Source of the DNA: Pseudomonas fluorescens NCIMB 11764
Lineage (GTDB): Bacteria; Pseudomonadota; Gammaproteobacteria; Pseudomonadales; Pseudomonadaceae
DNA: 64,000 nucleotides
Direction of reading: 5' to 3'
Assembly: GCF_000293885.2 (NCBI RefSeq)
Contig: NZ_CP010945.1
Span: 6,530,001 to 6,594,000, forward strand
Shown here: piece after piece, positions 36,554 through 45,930 of the stretch
Layout: every line of letters begins with the position of its first letter
Position numbering within the stretch: the stretch's first letter is position 1
The notes under the pieces: model-generated
Databases searched by the model: none
What the model saw: only the letters and a program-made list of their open reading frames with translations
What the model was told of the DNA's origin: nothing
Program-made: the position numbers and the translations under genes

Positions 36554-38692
36554 ATGTTCGACTCTCTGTCCATCCGCCTGAAAATCGTTCTGCTCTCCGG
36601 ACTCTGCCTCCTGGGCGTGATCGCCCTGATCGTCAGCATGAACTTCTACGAGACCAACCAGAACGACGAACTGGTCAGCACCTCCAGCAGCAAAATGCTC
36701 ACCGACAGCGTGCAGGACCTGCTTCAGGCCAAGGCCGCCGAGCAGGCGGTGCGGGTGCAGAAAACGTTCGGCGAAAGCCTGCTGGTGGTGACCGCCCTGG
36801 CGGACCAGATCAAGGACATGCGCAACATGGCGGCCAAGCGTTCGCTTGAAGCCGGTGCCCTGCGTGAAGAGTTGAACCAGAGCCTGAAAACCGCGTTCGA
36901 GCGCAATAGCAAAGTGCTGGGGATCTGGCTGGCGTTCGAGCCCAACGGCCTGGACGGCAAGGACAGCGAGTTCGCCAATGACGCCGCTCGCCAGTCCAAC
37001 GAAGCCGGTCGTTTCGCCAGTTACTGGAGCCGCGCCGGCGGTGCCGCGCTCAACACGATCATGGTCGAAGACGACATGACCAAAACCACCTTGAGCCTCA
37101 GCGGCACGCCTTACAACAGCTGGTACACCTGCCCTCGCGACAGCAAGCGTACCTGCCTGCTGGACCCGTACGCCGACACCGTCGGCGGCAAGGAAATGCT
37201 GATGACCACCATTTCCGTCCCGCTGCTGGTGGACGGCAAATCCATCGGCGTGGTCGGTGTGGACATCGCCCTCGACGCGCTGCAGGCCGCGGCTGTCGAT
37301 TCCCAGCGTGACCTGTTCAACAACGCCGGGCACATGCTGATTGTCTCCGGCAGCGGCGTGCTCGCCGGTTACAGCATCGACGCGAGCAAGGTCGGCAAAA
37401 GTATCGGCGACACCCTGGGTGCAGAGGGCAAGGATGTCCTGCAATTGCTCAGCGGTGGCGCACCGAAAATTCTCGAACAAGGTGATTTGATTCGTGCGGT
37501 GTACCCGGTCAGCCCGATCAGTGACTCCAGAGCCTGGGGCGTGGTGATCGACCTGCCGAAACAAGTGCTGCTGGCCGATTCGGTGAAGCTGCAAGCGGTC
37601 CTCGATGACGCCCAGCAAAGCGGCACGATCAAAGCGGTGCTGGTGGCCGTCGGCGCCGGCCTCGTCGGTCTGTTGCTGATCTGGCTCACCGCATCGGGCG
37701 TGACCCGGCCGATCAACAGCGTGGCCGAGATGCTCAAGGCAATTGCCAGTGGCGACGGCGACCTGACGCAGCGTCTGCACTACAGCAAGAAAGATGAACT
37801 GGGGGAACTGGTCAGCTGGTTCAACCGTTTCCTCGACAAGCTGCAACCGACCATCGCCCAGATCAAACAGAGCATCACCGACGCCCGTGGCACCGCCGAC
37901 CAGTCTTCTGAAATCGCCCGCCAGACCAGCGAAGGCATGCAGGTGCAGTTCCGCGAAATCGACCAGGTGGCCACGGCCTCCAACGAAATGAGCGCCACCG
38001 CCCACGATGTCGCCAACAGCGCCTCGAGCGCGGCAAACGCGGCCAAAGGTGCGGATCAATCAGCCCGCGATGGCATGTCGATCATCGAACGCAGCACTCG
38101 CGATATCAATCAACTCGCCGACGAAGTCAGCAAGGCGGTCACCGAAGTCGAAGCCTTGGCGGTCAACAGCGAGCAGATCGGTTCGGTACTCGAAGTCATC
38201 CGCAGCATCGCCGAACAGACCAACTTGCTGGCGCTGAACGCCGCCATCGAAGCGGCCCGTGCCGGGGAAAGCGGTCGCGGCTTTGCGGTGGTGGCCGACG
38301 AAGTGCGCAACCTCGCCAAACGCACCCAGGATTCGGTGGAAGAAATCCGCCTCGTCATCGAACGCATCCAATCGGGCACCCGCGGCGTGGTCGCCACCAT
38401 GCATTCGAGCCAGACCCAGGCCCACAGCAACGCCGGGCAGATCCAGCAAGCCGTGCAAGCCTTGAGCAAAATCAGCGACGCGGTCACCGTGATCAGCGAC
38501 ATGAACCTGCAAATCGCCAGCGCCGCCGAACAGCAAAGCGCCGTGGCCGAAGAGGTCAACCGCAACGTCTCGGCGATCCGCACCGTCACTGAAACCCTCA
38601 CCGGCCAGGCCACCGAATCGGCGCAGATCAGCAGCCAGCTCAACGCCCTGACCAACCACCAGATGAAATTGATGGATCAGTTCCGGGTGTAG
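36554..38692 (+). CDS. Methyl-accepting chemotaxis protein with large dCache-type sensor
   Basis: A 712-residue chemoreceptor. The first membrane helix is at residues 8-30, a periplasmic sensor of about 320 residues resembles a double Cache domain ([38 protein letters not shown]), the second helix is at about 357-379, followed by HAMP and the signalling hairpin ([41 protein letters not shown]). The start at 36554 is chosen because the membrane signal begins there; the open frame extends to 36446. Sensor length is like TlpQ-type receptors, but the ligand is unknown. Confidence 0.9.
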   Translation: MFDSLSIRLKIVLLSGLCLLGVIALIVSMNFYETNQNDELVSTSSSKMLTDSVQDLLQAKAAEQAVRVQKTFGESLLVVTALADQIKDMRNMAAKRSLEAGALREELNQSLKTAFERNSKVLGIWLAFEPNGLDGKDSEFANDAARQSNEAGRFASYWSRAGGAALNTIMVEDDMTKTTLSLSGTPYNSWYTCPRDSKRTCLLDPYADTVGGKEMLMTTISVPLLVDGKSIGVVGVDIALDALQAAAVDSQRDLFNNAGHMLIVSGSGVLAGYSIDASKVGKSIGDTLGAEGKDVLQLLSGGAPKILEQGDLIRAVYPVSPISDSRAWGVVIDLPKQVLLADSVKLQAVLDDAQQSGTIKAVLVAVGAGLVGLLLIWLTASGVTRPINSVAEMLKAIASGDGDLTQRLHYSKKDELGELVSWFNRFLDKLQPTIAQIKQSITDARGTADQSSEIARQTSEGMQVQFREIDQVATASNEMSATAHDVANSASSAANAAKGADQSARDGMSIIERSTRDINQLADEVSKAVTEVEALAVNSEQIGSVLEVIRSIAEQTNLLALNAAIEAARAGESGRGFAVVADEVRNLAKRTQDSVEEIRLVIERIQSGTRGVVATMHSSQTQAHSNAGQIQQAVQALSKISDAVTVISDMNLQIASAAEQQSAVAEEVNRNVSAIRTVTETLTGQATESAQISSQLNALTNHQMKLMDQFRV

Positions 38693-38711
38693 AGAACCCG
38701 CACACAATACG

Positions 38712-38737
38712 GTGGGAGCAGGCAAGCCAGCTCCCAC
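38712..38737 (+). terminator. Hairpin after the chemoreceptor gene (single REP-like unit)
   Basis: GTGGGAGC...GCTCCCAC forms an 8-base stem around 10 bases, 20 bases after the stop codon. It has no T-tract, so it may be a solitary REP rather than a true terminator. Confidence 0.5.
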
Positions 38738-38827
38738 GGGTTCAGATGTTCGGTCGACACTTGGGGATTTCATCCGGCCGGGCATTTTTTTGATCTATGA
38801 TCGGGCTCTCGTTCCGGAGGGCCTTCG

Positions 38828-40159
38828 ATGACTGGTTTACTCACGTCCATTCAAGCCGCACTCGGCTTGCCCCGCACCCCGATTCCGTTCACCTCGAGTG
38901 GCGCCCTGCCCTCGGCGTTCGCCGTCACCGACCTCGCCTGCGCCAGCATCGCCGCCGCCGGCCAGGCTGCCAGCGCATTACTGCAGCAGCAGACCGGTCG
39001 CTTGCCCAACCTTGAAGTCGACCGGCGCCTGGCCTCCTTCTGGTTCGCAACGTCGATCCGCCCCGTCGGCTGGAGCGTTCCACCACTGTGGGACCCGGTT
39101 GCCGGCGACTATGCGACCAAGGATGGCTGGATCCGCCTGCACACCAACGCACCTCATCATCGCGCCGCCGCCGAAAGCGTGCTCGGCGCGTGTGCCGACC
39201 GCGCAGACGCGGCGAGCAAGGTTGCGCAATGGTCGAAAACCGATCTGGAACAGGCCGTGGTCGACGCCGGTGGCTGCGCCGCTGAAATGCGTACCTGGGC
39301 GCAATGGCAAGCGCACCCCCAGGGCTTGGCCGTAAACGCCGAGCCGTTGATTCAGTTCAGCGCCGGTAACCCGCAACCACCGAAATCCTGGAAAGGCTCG
39401 GTGGCGCAACCGCTGGCCGGGATCAAAGTGCTGGACCTTACGCGCGTGCTCGCGGGGCCCATTGCCAGTCGTTTTCTCGCGGGCCTCGGCGCCGATGTCT
39501 TGCGCATCGACCCGCCGACCTGGAACGAACCGGGCGTGGTGCCGGAAGTCACGCTGGGCAAGCGCTGCGCAAGGCTGGACCTGCACAACCCTGACGATCG
39601 AGCCGTGTTCGACAGCCTGCTCAAGGACGCCGACATTTTGCTCCACGGCTACCGCGCCGACGCACTGGAAAGGTTGGGTTACGGTGTCGCCGAGCGGCAA
39701 AAACTGGCGCCCGGCCTGGTTGATGTGTGCCTCAACGCCTACGGCTGGAGCGGTCCGTGGCAGAACCGTCGCGGCTTCGACAGCCTGGTGCAGATGAGCA
39801 GCGGGATCGCCGAGGCGGGGATGCGGTGGAAGAACGCGGACAAGCCGATGCCCTTGCCGGTGCAAGCGCTGGATCATGCGACCGGGTACTTGATGGCGGC
39901 GGCGGCGATTACTTTATTGGGACGTGCTGGGTCAGCCAGATTGTCGTTGGCGCGCACGGCGAAGTTGTTGATTGAAAACGGTGCAGGAACGGATGAAACG
40001 CTGCGTGCTGAGGACGACAAGGATCAAGGCCTGTTGGTTGAGCAAACGCCCTGGGGGCCAGCACATCGGCTGCATGTGCCGCTAAAAATCACCGGAACAC
40101 CGTTGCAGTGGGCCCTTCCAGCAGCTGAACTGGGTTCCCATCGCGCGCAGTGGTGGTGA
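38828..40159 (+). CDS. CoA transferase family III (CaiB/BaiF) protein with unusual domain order
   Basis: A 443-residue protein. The segment that normally opens the family, GIKVLDLTRVLAGP...LGADVLRID, starts only at residue 198. The preceding part resembles the usual C-terminal half (DGWIRLHTNAPHHRAAAE, then AGGCAAEMRTWAQWQAHPQGLA near residues 97-165). The protein therefore looks permuted, or like two shortened copies fused. The ATG at 38828 has a GGAGG site, and no frameshift is needed. Family members transfer CoA between acids; the substrate is unknown and catalysis in this form is untested. Confidence 0.8.
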   Translation: MTGLLTSIQAALGLPRTPIPFTSSGALPSAFAVTDLACASIAAAGQAASALLQQQTGRLPNLEVDRRLASFWFATSIRPVGWSVPPLWDPVAGDYATKDGWIRLHTNAPHHRAAAESVLGACADRADAASKVAQWSKTDLEQAVVDAGGCAAEMRTWAQWQAHPQGLAVNAEPLIQFSAGNPQPPKSWKGSVAQPLAGIKVLDLTRVLAGPIASRFLAGLGADVLRIDPPTWNEPGVVPEVTLGKRCARLDLHNPDDRAVFDSLLKDADILLHGYRADALERLGYGVAERQKLAPGLVDVCLNAYGWSGPWQNRRGFDSLVQMSSGIAEAGMRWKNADKPMPLPVQALDHATGYLMAAAAITLLGRAGSARLSLARTAKLLIENGAGTDETLRAEDDKDQGLLVEQTPWGPAHRLHVPLKITGTPLQWALPAAELGSHRAQWW

Positions 40160-40170
40160 CCGTTCTGGCC

Positions 40171-40312
40171 CCATCGCCAGCAGGCTGGCTCCCACAGTGA
40201 ATCTGCATCATTCACAAAACCTGTGGGAGCCAGCCAAACCAAATCATCACAATCAAGACAGTTGATTTATGTCGATCACAAAACCTGTGGGAGCCAGCCT
40301 GCTGGCGATGAG
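40171..40312. repeat. REP cluster with a truncated middle unit
   Basis: Three units lie between the converging CoA transferase and alkA genes: a full left unit (CATCGCCAGCAGGCTGGCTCCCAC), a cut middle unit (ACCTGTGGGAGCCAGCC at 40219-40235) and a full right unit (40283-40310). The middle and right units share the flank CACAAAACCTGTGGGAGCC, so the middle one looks like a partial duplicate. Confidence 0.82.
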
Positions 40313-40327
40313 GCCGGAACAAACAAC

Positions 40328-41191
40328 TCAATCCATCCGGCTCAGCGATATCCAAAGAAGCTGCGCCGCATACCCTCGAAAAGGTCGCCAGTCCTGAGCC
40401 CGCGCCGACAACTCCCTAGCCGTCACCCGCTCACCTTCAAGCGCAACCAGCGCCTTGATCAACCCCACATCCCCCGATGGAAATGCATCCATCTCCCGCA
40501 ACTGCCGCAACGCAATGTACTGCGCCGTCCAGTCGCCAATCCCGTTCAACGCCAGCAACCGTGCCACGCCGCCCTCACGCCCCGGCTCAAACAACAGCGG
40601 ATCATCGAGCAACGCCTGAGCCACACCCGACAACGTCCGGCCACGAGTTTTCGGCATGCCCAGCGTCGCCAGATCCGCCACTGCCAAAACGGTCGCTTCA
40701 GGAAACACAGACGTGACGCCGGGCAAAACAGACGCCAAGGGCTGTCCATACTGTGCAACCAGTTTCCCCGCCAACCGGATCGCCGCGCTCACCGTAATCT
40801 GCTGACCCAGCACCGCACGAATCGCCAGTTCCAGGCCGTCCCACGCCCCCGGCACCCGCAACCCCGGCCGTTCGGCAATCAACCGCGCCATCAACGGATC
40901 TGTCTTCAAAGGGCGATGGATCGTCGGCAGGTCCGCATCCAGATCAAACATTCGCCGCAACCGTGCAACGATCTCCGGCACCGCCGCCGCGTCAGGAAAA
41001 TCCAGCGTCACTTGCAACGCATCGCCCGCCACCGGCGTGATCGAAAACGTACCGTGAACACCGTTCAACCCGATGCTGCGCGAGTACACGCCATCGACAA
41101 TCGCTTCCATCCCGACCACGGCCCGCGCCGACAGAAAACCCAGCATCGCCGGCCAGTCATAGGGCGGCCGATACGCCAGCAACAACCTCAC
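40328..41191 (-). CDS. alkA: DNA-3-methyladenine glycosylase II (AlkA)
   Basis: Excises alkylated purines from DNA. The 287-residue protein starts like E. coli AlkA (YRPPYDWPAMLGFLSARAV) and has the helix-hairpin-helix LALNGIGDWTAQYIALR followed by the catalytic Asp in FPSGDVGLIKA. The N-terminal TATA-like AlkA domain is complete and no Ada domain is fused. It overlaps the ArcD-like gene upstream by 4 bases (ATGA-type), an odd partnership that implies co-translation of a repair enzyme and an amino-acid antiporter. Confidence 0.9.
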   Translation of the reverse strand: MRLLLAYRPPYDWPAMLGFLSARAVVGMEAIVDGVYSRSIGLNGVHGTFSITPVAGDALQVTLDFPDAAAVPEIVARLRRMFDLDADLPTIHRPLKTDPLMARLIAERPGLRVPGAWDGLELAIRAVLGQQITVSAAIRLAGKLVAQYGQPLASVLPGVTSVFPEATVLAVADLATLGMPKTRGRTLSGVAQALLDDPLLFEPGREGGVARLLALNGIGDWTAQYIALRQLREMDAFPSGDVGLIKALVALEGERVTARELSARAQDWRPFRGYAAQLLWISLSRMD

Positions 41192-42615
41192 AGCGACAAC
41201 AAGCCGCTGTACAACCCATACGCCGCCAGCCCGGCGCCACTGATGACAGCGGTAAAAATACCTGTCTCGATTGGCGTAAACAGCGGTTCACCCTGCTCAT
41301 GTTTGGCCTTGGCGAACAAGATCACCCCCGGTGCGTACAGCAACGCTGACAGCAGCAAATACTTCACCCCGCCGGCGTACAACAGCCACACCGCATAACT
41401 CAGCGCGATGCCGCCAATCAGCAAGTCTTTGGTGCGCTCCGCCGAAGCGTGTTCGTAGGTTTCCCCCCGCCCGCTCAACAGCACCGCATACGCCGCCGAC
41501 CACAGATACGGCACCAGGATCATCGACGACGCGAGGTAGATCAGGCTGGTGTAGGTACCGGCGGAAAACAGCGTGATCAGCAGGAAAATCTGGATCATCA
41601 CGTTGGTCAGCCACAGCGCGTTGACCGGCACATGATTGGCGTTTTCCTTTTTCAGGAAGGCCGGCATGGTGTTGTCTTTCGCCGTGGCGAACAGGATCTC
41701 GGCGCAGAGCAGCGCCCAGGACAGCAGTGCACCCAGCAGCGAAATCGCCAGGCCAATGCTGATCAACAAAGCGCCCCAAGGCCCTACGACATGCTCCAGC
41801 ACGGCCGCCAGCGACGGGTTCTGCAGGTTGGCCAGTTCCGGCTGACTCATGATCCCCAGCGACAACACATTCACCAGCACCAACAGCGCCAGCACGCCAA
41901 GAAAACCGATGACCGTCGCCCGCCCGACATCCGAACGTTTCTCCGCCCGCGCTGAATAGACGCTCGCGCCTTCGATGCCGATAAACACGAACACGGTGAC
42001 CAGCATCATGTTGCGCACCTGATCCATGATGCCGCCAAAATTCGGGTTGCTGCGGCCCCAGACGTCACGGGTGAAGATGTCGGCCTTGAACGCCACGGCG
42101 GCGATCACGATGAACATGATCAGCGGCACGATCTTGGCCACGGTGGTCAGCTGATTGATGAACGTCGCTTCCTTGATCCCGCGCATCACCAGAAAGTGCA
42201 CAGCCCACAGCAGCACCGACGCGCAGCCAATGGCAACGGGCGTGTTGCCCTGGCCAAACACCGGAAAGAAATAACCGAGGGTGCTGAACAGCAACACAAA
42301 GTAGCCGACGTTGCCCAGCCAGGCGCTGATCCAGTAACCCCAGGCGGACGAGAACCCCATGTAGTCACCGAACCCCGCCTTGGCGTAGGCATACACCCCG
42401 GAATCCAGCTCGGGCTTGCGATTGGCCAGCGTCTGGAACACGAAGGCCAGCGTCAGCATGCCCACGGCGGTGATCGCCCAACCGATCAAGATCGCCCCGG
42501 CGTCTGCTCGGGCGGCCATGTTCTGTGGCAAGGAAAAAATCCCGCCGCCAATCATCGATCCCACCACCAGCGCGATCAGCGCACTCAGAGGAAGTTTTTG
42601 CGTCGGTTGCGACAT
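41188..42615 (-). CDS. Arginine/ornithine antiporter (ArcD-like), second copy
   Basis: A 475-residue APA-family transporter with about 12 membrane helices. It starts with GSMIGGGIFSLPQNMAA and has YAKAGFGDYMGFSSAWGYWISAWLGNVGYFVLLF near residues 82-116. It is the same length as, and very similar to, the ArcD at 43154-44581, which points the other way across a 538-base gap. The ATG at 42615 has a GGGAGA site; the longer frame to 42708 is unlikely. Probably an inverted duplicate whose substrate preference may differ. It is not linked to arcABC but to alkA. Confidence 0.87.
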   Translation of the reverse strand: MSQPTQKLPLSALIALVVGSMIGGGIFSLPQNMAARADAGAILIGWAITAVGMLTLAFVFQTLANRKPELDSGVYAYAKAGFGDYMGFSSAWGYWISAWLGNVGYFVLLFSTLGYFFPVFGQGNTPVAIGCASVLLWAVHFLVMRGIKEATFINQLTTVAKIVPLIMFIVIAAVAFKADIFTRDVWGRSNPNFGGIMDQVRNMMLVTVFVFIGIEGASVYSARAEKRSDVGRATVIGFLGVLALLVLVNVLSLGIMSQPELANLQNPSLAAVLEHVVGPWGALLISIGLAISLLGALLSWALLCAEILFATAKDNTMPAFLKKENANHVPVNALWLTNVMIQIFLLITLFSAGTYTSLIYLASSMILVPYLWSAAYAVLLSGRGETYEHASAERTKDLLIGGIALSYAVWLLYAGGVKYLLLSALLYAPGVILFAKAKHEQGEPLFTPIETGIFTAVISGAGLAAYGLYSGLLSL

Positions 42616-42718
42616 CCCAGCGTCTCCCTTTTTCTTGCACTGAACCTGTGGCGGGGTGCTTGTCGGAACGCCGCACCGTCCCGCCGGGTTGCGGAACGAC
42701 CTCAACAAAAGGAACTGC

Positions 42719-42756
42719 TTCGCAGTCCAGCGGAAGCAAGCTCCCTCGCTACAAGT
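42719..42756. repeat. Solitary REP half, TGTGGCGAGG family
   Basis: TTCGCAGTCCAGCGGAAGCAAGCTCCCTCGCTACAAG is one arm of the pair type seen at 23596-23694; a facing arm is not evident apart from GGTGCTTG further left. Confidence 0.6.
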
Positions 42757-43078
42757 GGATAACTTTAACTAAATAGGTAAACGGTAATAACGTTAGTTAA
42801 TTAATGGCAGCTCACGTCTTTTATTTATAGCCGATACTTCTATGCCCATAGCCGGCAATAGCAGTCTTGTCTGTAGATCCTAATAAATCAATTCGACACT
42901 GCAACAACCGTCCAAAAATTTGCGGAAACCGTAAAACCAACTAGCGTAAAAACTCCAAGCAATACCCGTTATTCCCGCCTGACTTATCCGAGGCCTCTGG
43001 AATGGGCTTTTCCGGCGATACCTTTATGCCCGGGAAAGATTCATAAGTCTTTCATTAACAATGGAATGTGAGCATGCA

Positions 43079-43092
43079 CTGATCTATGTCAG
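43079..43092 (+). promoter_or_regulatory. Putative ANR (FNR-type) box of the arc operon
   Basis: CTGAT-CTAT-GTCAG matches TTGAT-N4-ATCAA with outer-base changes only. Its centre lies 68 bases before the arcD ATG, and an ATTAAT -10-like element at 43113-43118 would put it near -41. ANR control of arcDABC in low oxygen is well known in P. aeruginosa. Confidence 0.6.
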
Positions 43093-43153
43093 ATGATCGA
43101 ATGGCTAACGGAATTAATCTGTCGTCTCTTTTCTCCTGCATTGGAGTCATGCA

Positions 43154-44581
43154 ATGTCTGAATCCCCCGGAAAACTGAAACTCGGTGCACTGGTTGCGTT
43201 GGTTGTCGGCTCAATGATTGGTGGCGGGATCTTCTCTTTGCCGCAGAACATGGCCGCCAGTGCCGACGTCGGCGCCGTGCTGATCGGTTGGGCCATCACC
43301 GCCGTCGGCATGTTGACGCTGGCCTTCGTGTTCCAGACGCTGGCCAATCGAAAGCCTGATCTGGACGGCGGTGTCTACGCCTACGCCAAGGCCGGTTTCG
43401 GCGACTACATGGGCTTCTCGTCCGCGTGGGGTTACTGGATCAGCGCCTGGCTGGGAAACGTCGGTTACTTCGTTCTGCTGTTCAGCACCCTCGGTTACTT
43501 TTTTCCGATCTTCGGCGAAGGCAACACAGTTGCTGCGGTGATCGGCGCTTCGGTGCTGCTCTGGGCCGTGCATTTCCTGGTGCTGCGCGGGATCAAGGAA
43601 GCAGCGTTCATCAACCTGGTGACCACCGTCGCCAAGGTCGTGCCGCTGCTGCTGTTTGTGTTGATCGCAGTTTTCGCATTCAAACTGGACATCTTCACGG
43701 CCGACATCTGGGGCCTGAAAAACCCGGACCTGGGCAGCGTGATGAACCAGGTGCGCAACATGATGCTGGTCACCGTGTGGGTGTTCATCGGCATCGAAGG
43801 CGCGAGCATTTTCTCGGCCCGCGCGGAAAAACGCAGCGACGTCGGTAAAGCCACCGTGATCGGTTTCATCACCGTGCTGCTGTTCCTGGTGCTGGTGAAC
43901 GTGCTGTCGCTGGGCATCATGACCCAACCGGAACTGGCCAAGCTGCAGAACCCGTCAATGGCAGCCGTGCTGGAACATGTGGTCGGTCCGTGGGGCGCGG
44001 TGCTGATCAGCGTCGGCCTGGTCATCTCGTTACTGGGAGCACTGCTGTCGTGGGTGCTGTTGTGCGCCGAAATCATGTTCGCCGCCGCCAAGGACCACAC
44101 CATGCCAGCGTTCCTGCGCAAGGAAAATGCCAAGCAAGTGCCGGTCAATGCCTTGTGGCTGACCAACGCGATGGTGCAACTGTTTCTGGTCATCACCCTG
44201 TTTTCGGCCAGCACTTACCTGTCACTGATCTACCTCGCCACCTCAATGATCCTGGTGCCGTACTTGTGGTCGGCGGCATACGCGCTGCTGCTGGCGGTGC
44301 GTGGCGAGAGCTATGAAAACGCCGCGGCCGAACGCCGCAAAGACCTGATCATCGGTGCCGTCGCGTTGATTTACGCGGTCTGGCTGATCTATGCCGGCGG
44401 CGTCAAATACCTGCTGCTCTCCGCCCTGCTCTATGCCCCCGGCGCGATCCTGTTCGCCAAGGCCAAGATGGAACTCAACAAACCGGTTTTCACCAACGTC
44501 GAGAAGCTGATTTTCGCCGCAGTGATCGTCGGCGCCCTGGTGGCGGCCTACGGCCTGTATGACGGCTTCCTGACCCTGTAA
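43154..44581 (+). CDS. arcD: Arginine/ornithine antiporter ArcD
   Basis: Exchanges external arginine for internal ornithine in fermentative arginine use. The 475-residue APA-family protein has about 12 helices; the N-terminal GSMIGGGIFSLPQNMAA lies in helix 1. It is the first gene of arcDABC and starts 62 bases downstream of the putative ANR box. A close paralogue is divergently encoded at 41188-42615. Confidence 0.93.
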   Translation: MSESPGKLKLGALVALVVGSMIGGGIFSLPQNMAASADVGAVLIGWAITAVGMLTLAFVFQTLANRKPDLDGGVYAYAKAGFGDYMGFSSAWGYWISAWLGNVGYFVLLFSTLGYFFPIFGEGNTVAAVIGASVLLWAVHFLVLRGIKEAAFINLVTTVAKVVPLLLFVLIAVFAFKLDIFTADIWGLKNPDLGSVMNQVRNMMLVTVWVFIGIEGASIFSARAEKRSDVGKATVIGFITVLLFLVLVNVLSLGIMTQPELAKLQNPSMAAVLEHVVGPWGAVLISVGLVISLLGALLSWVLLCAEIMFAAAKDHTMPAFLRKENAKQVPVNALWLTNAMVQLFLVITLFSASTYLSLIYLATSMILVPYLWSAAYALLLAVRGESYENAAAERRKDLIIGAVALIYAVWLIYAGGVKYLLLSALLYAPGAILFAKAKMELNKPVFTNVEKLIFAAVIVGALVAAYGLYDGFLTL

Positions 44582-44605
44582 TTTGTTATCTGGAGGATCA
44601 CGGTA

Positions 44606-45862
44606 ATGACCACCGAAAAAGTTAAGTACGGCGTCCATTCCGAAGCCGGCAAACTGCGTAAAGTCATGGTTTGCTCCCCCGGCCTGGCCCATCAGCGGCT
44701 GACCCCGAACAACTGCGACGAACTGCTGTTCGATGATGTGCTGTGGGTGGCCCAGGCCAAGCGCGACCATTTCGACTTCGTCACCAAAATGCGTGAACGC
44801 AACGTCGATGTGCTGGAAATGCACAACCTGCTGACCGACATCGTCGCCATCCCCGAAGCCCTCGACTGGATTCTGGAACGCAAGGTCACCGCCAACTCGG
44901 TCGGCCTCGGCCTGATCAACGAAGTGGGTTCGTGGCTGCGCAGCCTGGAGCCCCGCCATATCGCCGAGTTCCTGATCGGCGGCGTCTCCGCCGATGACTT
45001 GCCGGACAGCTTCGGCGGCAAGACCATCCAGATGTTCCGCGATTTTCTGGGCCACTCAAGCTTCATTCTGCCGCCGTTGCCCAACACTCAGTTCACCCGC
45101 GACACCACCTGCTGGATCTACGGTGGCGTGACGTTGAACCCGATGTACTGGCCGGCGCGCCGCCAGGAAACCCTGCTGGCCACCGCCATCTACAAATTCC
45201 ACCCGCAGTTCACCAACGCCGATTTTGAAATCTGGTATGGCGACCCGGACCAGGATCACGGCAGCGCCACCCTGGAAGGCGGCGACGTGATGCCAATCGG
45301 CAACGGTGTGGTGTTGATCGGCATGGGCGAGCGGTCGTCCCGTCAGGCCATCGGCCAATTGGCGGTGAACCTGTTCAAGAACAAAGCCGTGGAGAAAGTC
45401 ATCGTCGCCGGCCTGCCGAAGTCCCGCGCAGCAATGCACCTGGACACGGTGTTCAGTTTCTGCGACCGCGACCTCGTCACGATCTTCCCGGAAGTGGTGA
45501 ACCAGATCGTCGCCTTCACCCTGCGCCCTGACGAAAGCAAGCCGGGCGGCGTCGACATCCGCCGCGAAGAAACCAACTTCCTCGACACCGTCGCCAAGGC
45601 CCTCAACCTCAAAGCGCTGCGCGTGGTGGAAACCGGCGGCAACAGCTTCGCCGCCGAACGCGAGCAATGGGACGACGGCAACAACGTGGTGGCCGTGGAG
45701 CCCGGCGTGGTGATCGGTTATGACCGCAACACCTACACCAACACCCTGCTGCGCAAGGCCGGTGTGGAAGTCATCACCATCAGCGCCGGCGAACTGGGAC
45801 GCGGCCGTGGCGGTGGCCACTGCATGACCTGCCCGATCATTCGCGACCCTATCGACTATTAA
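44606..45862 (+). CDS. arcA: Arginine deiminase
   Basis: Hydrolyses arginine to citrulline and ammonia. The 418-residue guanidino-group-modifying enzyme has [13 protein letters not shown] near residue 164, the His-bearing [12 protein letters not shown] near 225 and [10 protein letters not shown] near 280, and the nucleophile Cys406 in GGGHCMTCP, at the same position as in P. aeruginosa ArcA. It has a GGAGGA site and sits 24 bases after arcD. Confidence 0.97.
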   Translation: MTTEKVKYGVHSEAGKLRKVMVCSPGLAHQRLTPNNCDELLFDDVLWVAQAKRDHFDFVTKMRERNVDVLEMHNLLTDIVAIPEALDWILERKVTANSVGLGLINEVGSWLRSLEPRHIAEFLIGGVSADDLPDSFGGKTIQMFRDFLGHSSFILPPLPNTQFTRDTTCWIYGGVTLNPMYWPARRQETLLATAIYKFHPQFTNADFEIWYGDPDQDHGSATLEGGDVMPIGNGVVLIGMGERSSRQAIGQLAVNLFKNKAVEKVIVAGLPKSRAAMHLDTVFSFCDRDLVTIFPEVVNQIVAFTLRPDESKPGGVDIRREETNFLDTVAKALNLKALRVVETGGNSFAAEREQWDDGNNVVAVEPGVVIGYDRNTYTNTLLRKAGVEVITISAGELGRGRGGGHCMTCPIIRDPIDY

Positions 45863-45930
45863 TGCTTATCCCTGCTTCGCGCCCATAAAGCGTGAAGCAG
45901 GCGGATAACCGAAACCCAAGGAGATCCAAA

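Larger units (their letters stand above)
42616..43153. other. Divergent intergenic region between the two arcD-type genes
   Basis: No credible coding sequence in 538 bases. It is AT-richer than its surroundings. It contains a lone REP-like unit near 42719-42756, an AT-rich inverted repeat around 42785-42810 (TAATAAC/GTTAATTA), and the ANR-like box at 43079-43092. Confidence 0.6.

Noticed and set aside
42616..43153. Remnant gene or mobile insertion between the two arcD copies
   Set aside because: No frame with coding character, no terminal repeats, and no target duplication was seen.
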